64,000 bases of DNA, taken from the NCBI RefSeq assembly GCF_016919245.1, contig NZ_JAFEJA010000001.1:6225501-6289500 (forward strand). The letters run 5' to 3'. Shown in pieces: positions 63,544 through 64,000 of this stretch. The first letter of the stretch is position 1, and every line of letters starts with the position of its first letter. The DNA comes from Streptomyces zhihengii. GTDB lineage: Bacteria > Actinomycetota > Actinomycetes > Streptomycetales > Streptomycetaceae. The position numbers were made by a program, and so were the translations under genes. The notes beneath the pieces are model-generated. The model had not been told where the DNA came from, searched no databases, and worked only from the letters and a program-made list of their open reading frames with translations.

Positions 63544-64000
63544 TCACGAGGGGTCGGTTCCGGGCGGAAACGTCATGCGGAAGCGCGAACCGTCCCAGTG
63601 GTCCTCCTCGTCCCACCACAGGGCGAACCGCCAGCGTGCGGCCTCGCCCGGCCGGTCCGGGGAGCGCAGGAACGCGTCCGTCAGATCGGCCGCCACCGCC
63701 GCCGCCGTGCGGTCCGTCACCGCGTCCATGCCGCGCCACGGGAACGCCATCGGCCGCCAGGAGCCGTCGCCCGCGCACACGTCGAACCGCCACACCGCCC
63801 GCCAGCACCGCGCCCGCAGGATGCGGTGCACCTCGGCGCGTTCCAGGGCGAGCCCCTCGGCGATCACGTCGGGCGCCAGGCCCTCGATGCGGCCCGCGAT
63901 CACGGCGAGCGGCAGCAGCCGGTGCGGCAGCAGCTCCCGCTTGTGGAGCTGGGTGAGGCCGCCGTCGAAGGGGCAGCGCCGCAGCCTGCGTTCGAGCTGG
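63544..64000 (-). CDS. Hypothetical protein (N-terminal end beyond window)
   Basis: The frame is open to the last base of the window, so at least 152 residues at the C-terminal end are visible. RRLRRCPFDGGLTQLHKRELLPHRLL and IAGRIEGLAPDVIAEGLALERAEVHRILRARCWRAVW form helical segments, the second possibly a helix-turn-helix. The C-terminal part (WWDEEDHWDGSRFRMTFPPG) is rich in tryptophan. I do not recognise a named family. Confidence 0.65.
   Translation of the reverse strand, partial: QLERRLRRCPFDGGLTQLHKRELLPHRLLPLAVIAGRIEGLAPDVIAEGLALERAEVHRILRARCWRAVWRFDVCAGDGSWRPMAFPWRGMDAVTDRTAAAVAADLTDAFLRSPDRPGEAARWRFALWWDEEDHWDGSRFRMTFPPGTDPS

Overview
The window is about 64 kb of high-GC actinobacterial chromosome. 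Codon use has very strong GC3 bias and many genes start with GTG. The gene content (whiA, an RbpA-family protein, a mycothiol-dependent isomerase-fold protein, the tkt-tal-zwf-opcA-pgl operon, gap-pgk-tpiA-secG) and the gene order point to a Streptomyces or a very close relative. Both window edges cut through genes.

Region 1 (1-17.7 kb) is core chromosome. It starts with the end of an uncharacterised conserved gene, followed by two tandem RNAs that fold as circularly permuted tRNAs. Their acceptor stems are closed by a loop and their anticodon stems are open, which is the architecture expected of bacterial YrlA-type Y RNAs. Next come an aminotransferase and a divergent HxlR regulator with inverted-repeat operators, a uridine kinase-like protein, a psuG-psuK pseudouridine catabolic pair, an MFS transporter, a DNA alkyltransferase, a secreted glycerophosphodiesterase, an MHYT membrane sensor, uvrB, and a tellurium-resistance-type cluster (TerD, TerD fused to a degenerate FtsK-like domain, TerC). 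The TerC gene has a yybP-ykoY type manganese riboswitch in its leader.

Region 2 (about 17.88-32.81 kb) is an integrated, replicating and conjugative element (AICE-like; no capsid or tail genes). A large serine integrase lies at the left end. The element sits inside a metallo-beta-lactamase-fold hydrolase gene: the displaced native 3' end remains at the left edge, while the element brings its own diverged 3' end, so the gene at the right edge is still complete. Inside are a second, resolvase-type serine recombinase, a non-coding region with about ten TGTGCAGGG-type iterons (candidate origin), a P4-type helicase, an Xre regulator, a C5 cytosine methyltransferase, an FtsK/TraB-type DNA translocase with helically phased GTCCTAGG repeats beside it (candidate clt transfer locus), several small membrane proteins of the Spd/DUF2637/DUF3307 kind, a HicA-like small protein without a HicB partner, a GntR/UTRA regulator with a perfect GTCAACCGGTTGAC operator, and a GIY-YIG nuclease-like protein. 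Most of these genes are on the minus strand with 1-4 nt stop/start overlaps.

Region 3 (32.8-64 kb) is core chromosome again: a DinB/MDMPI-fold protein, uvrA with a lysine/alanine-rich tail, a PfkB sugar kinase, a TAT-exported Rieske protein, and the uvrC-rapZ-yvcK-whiA operon, followed by gap, pgk, tpiA, secG, an RbpA paralogue, pgi and two PH-domain membrane proteins. The oxidative and non-oxidative pentose phosphate genes (tkt, tal, zwf, opcA, pgl) form one minus-strand operon. The end holds ctaB, a small conserved protein, a broken amidohydrolase gene with a large internal deletion and a stop codon, ctaA, and a partial gene at the right edge. Glycolysis, the pentose phosphate pathway, heme A synthesis and UvrABC repair are therefore all represented within 55 kb.
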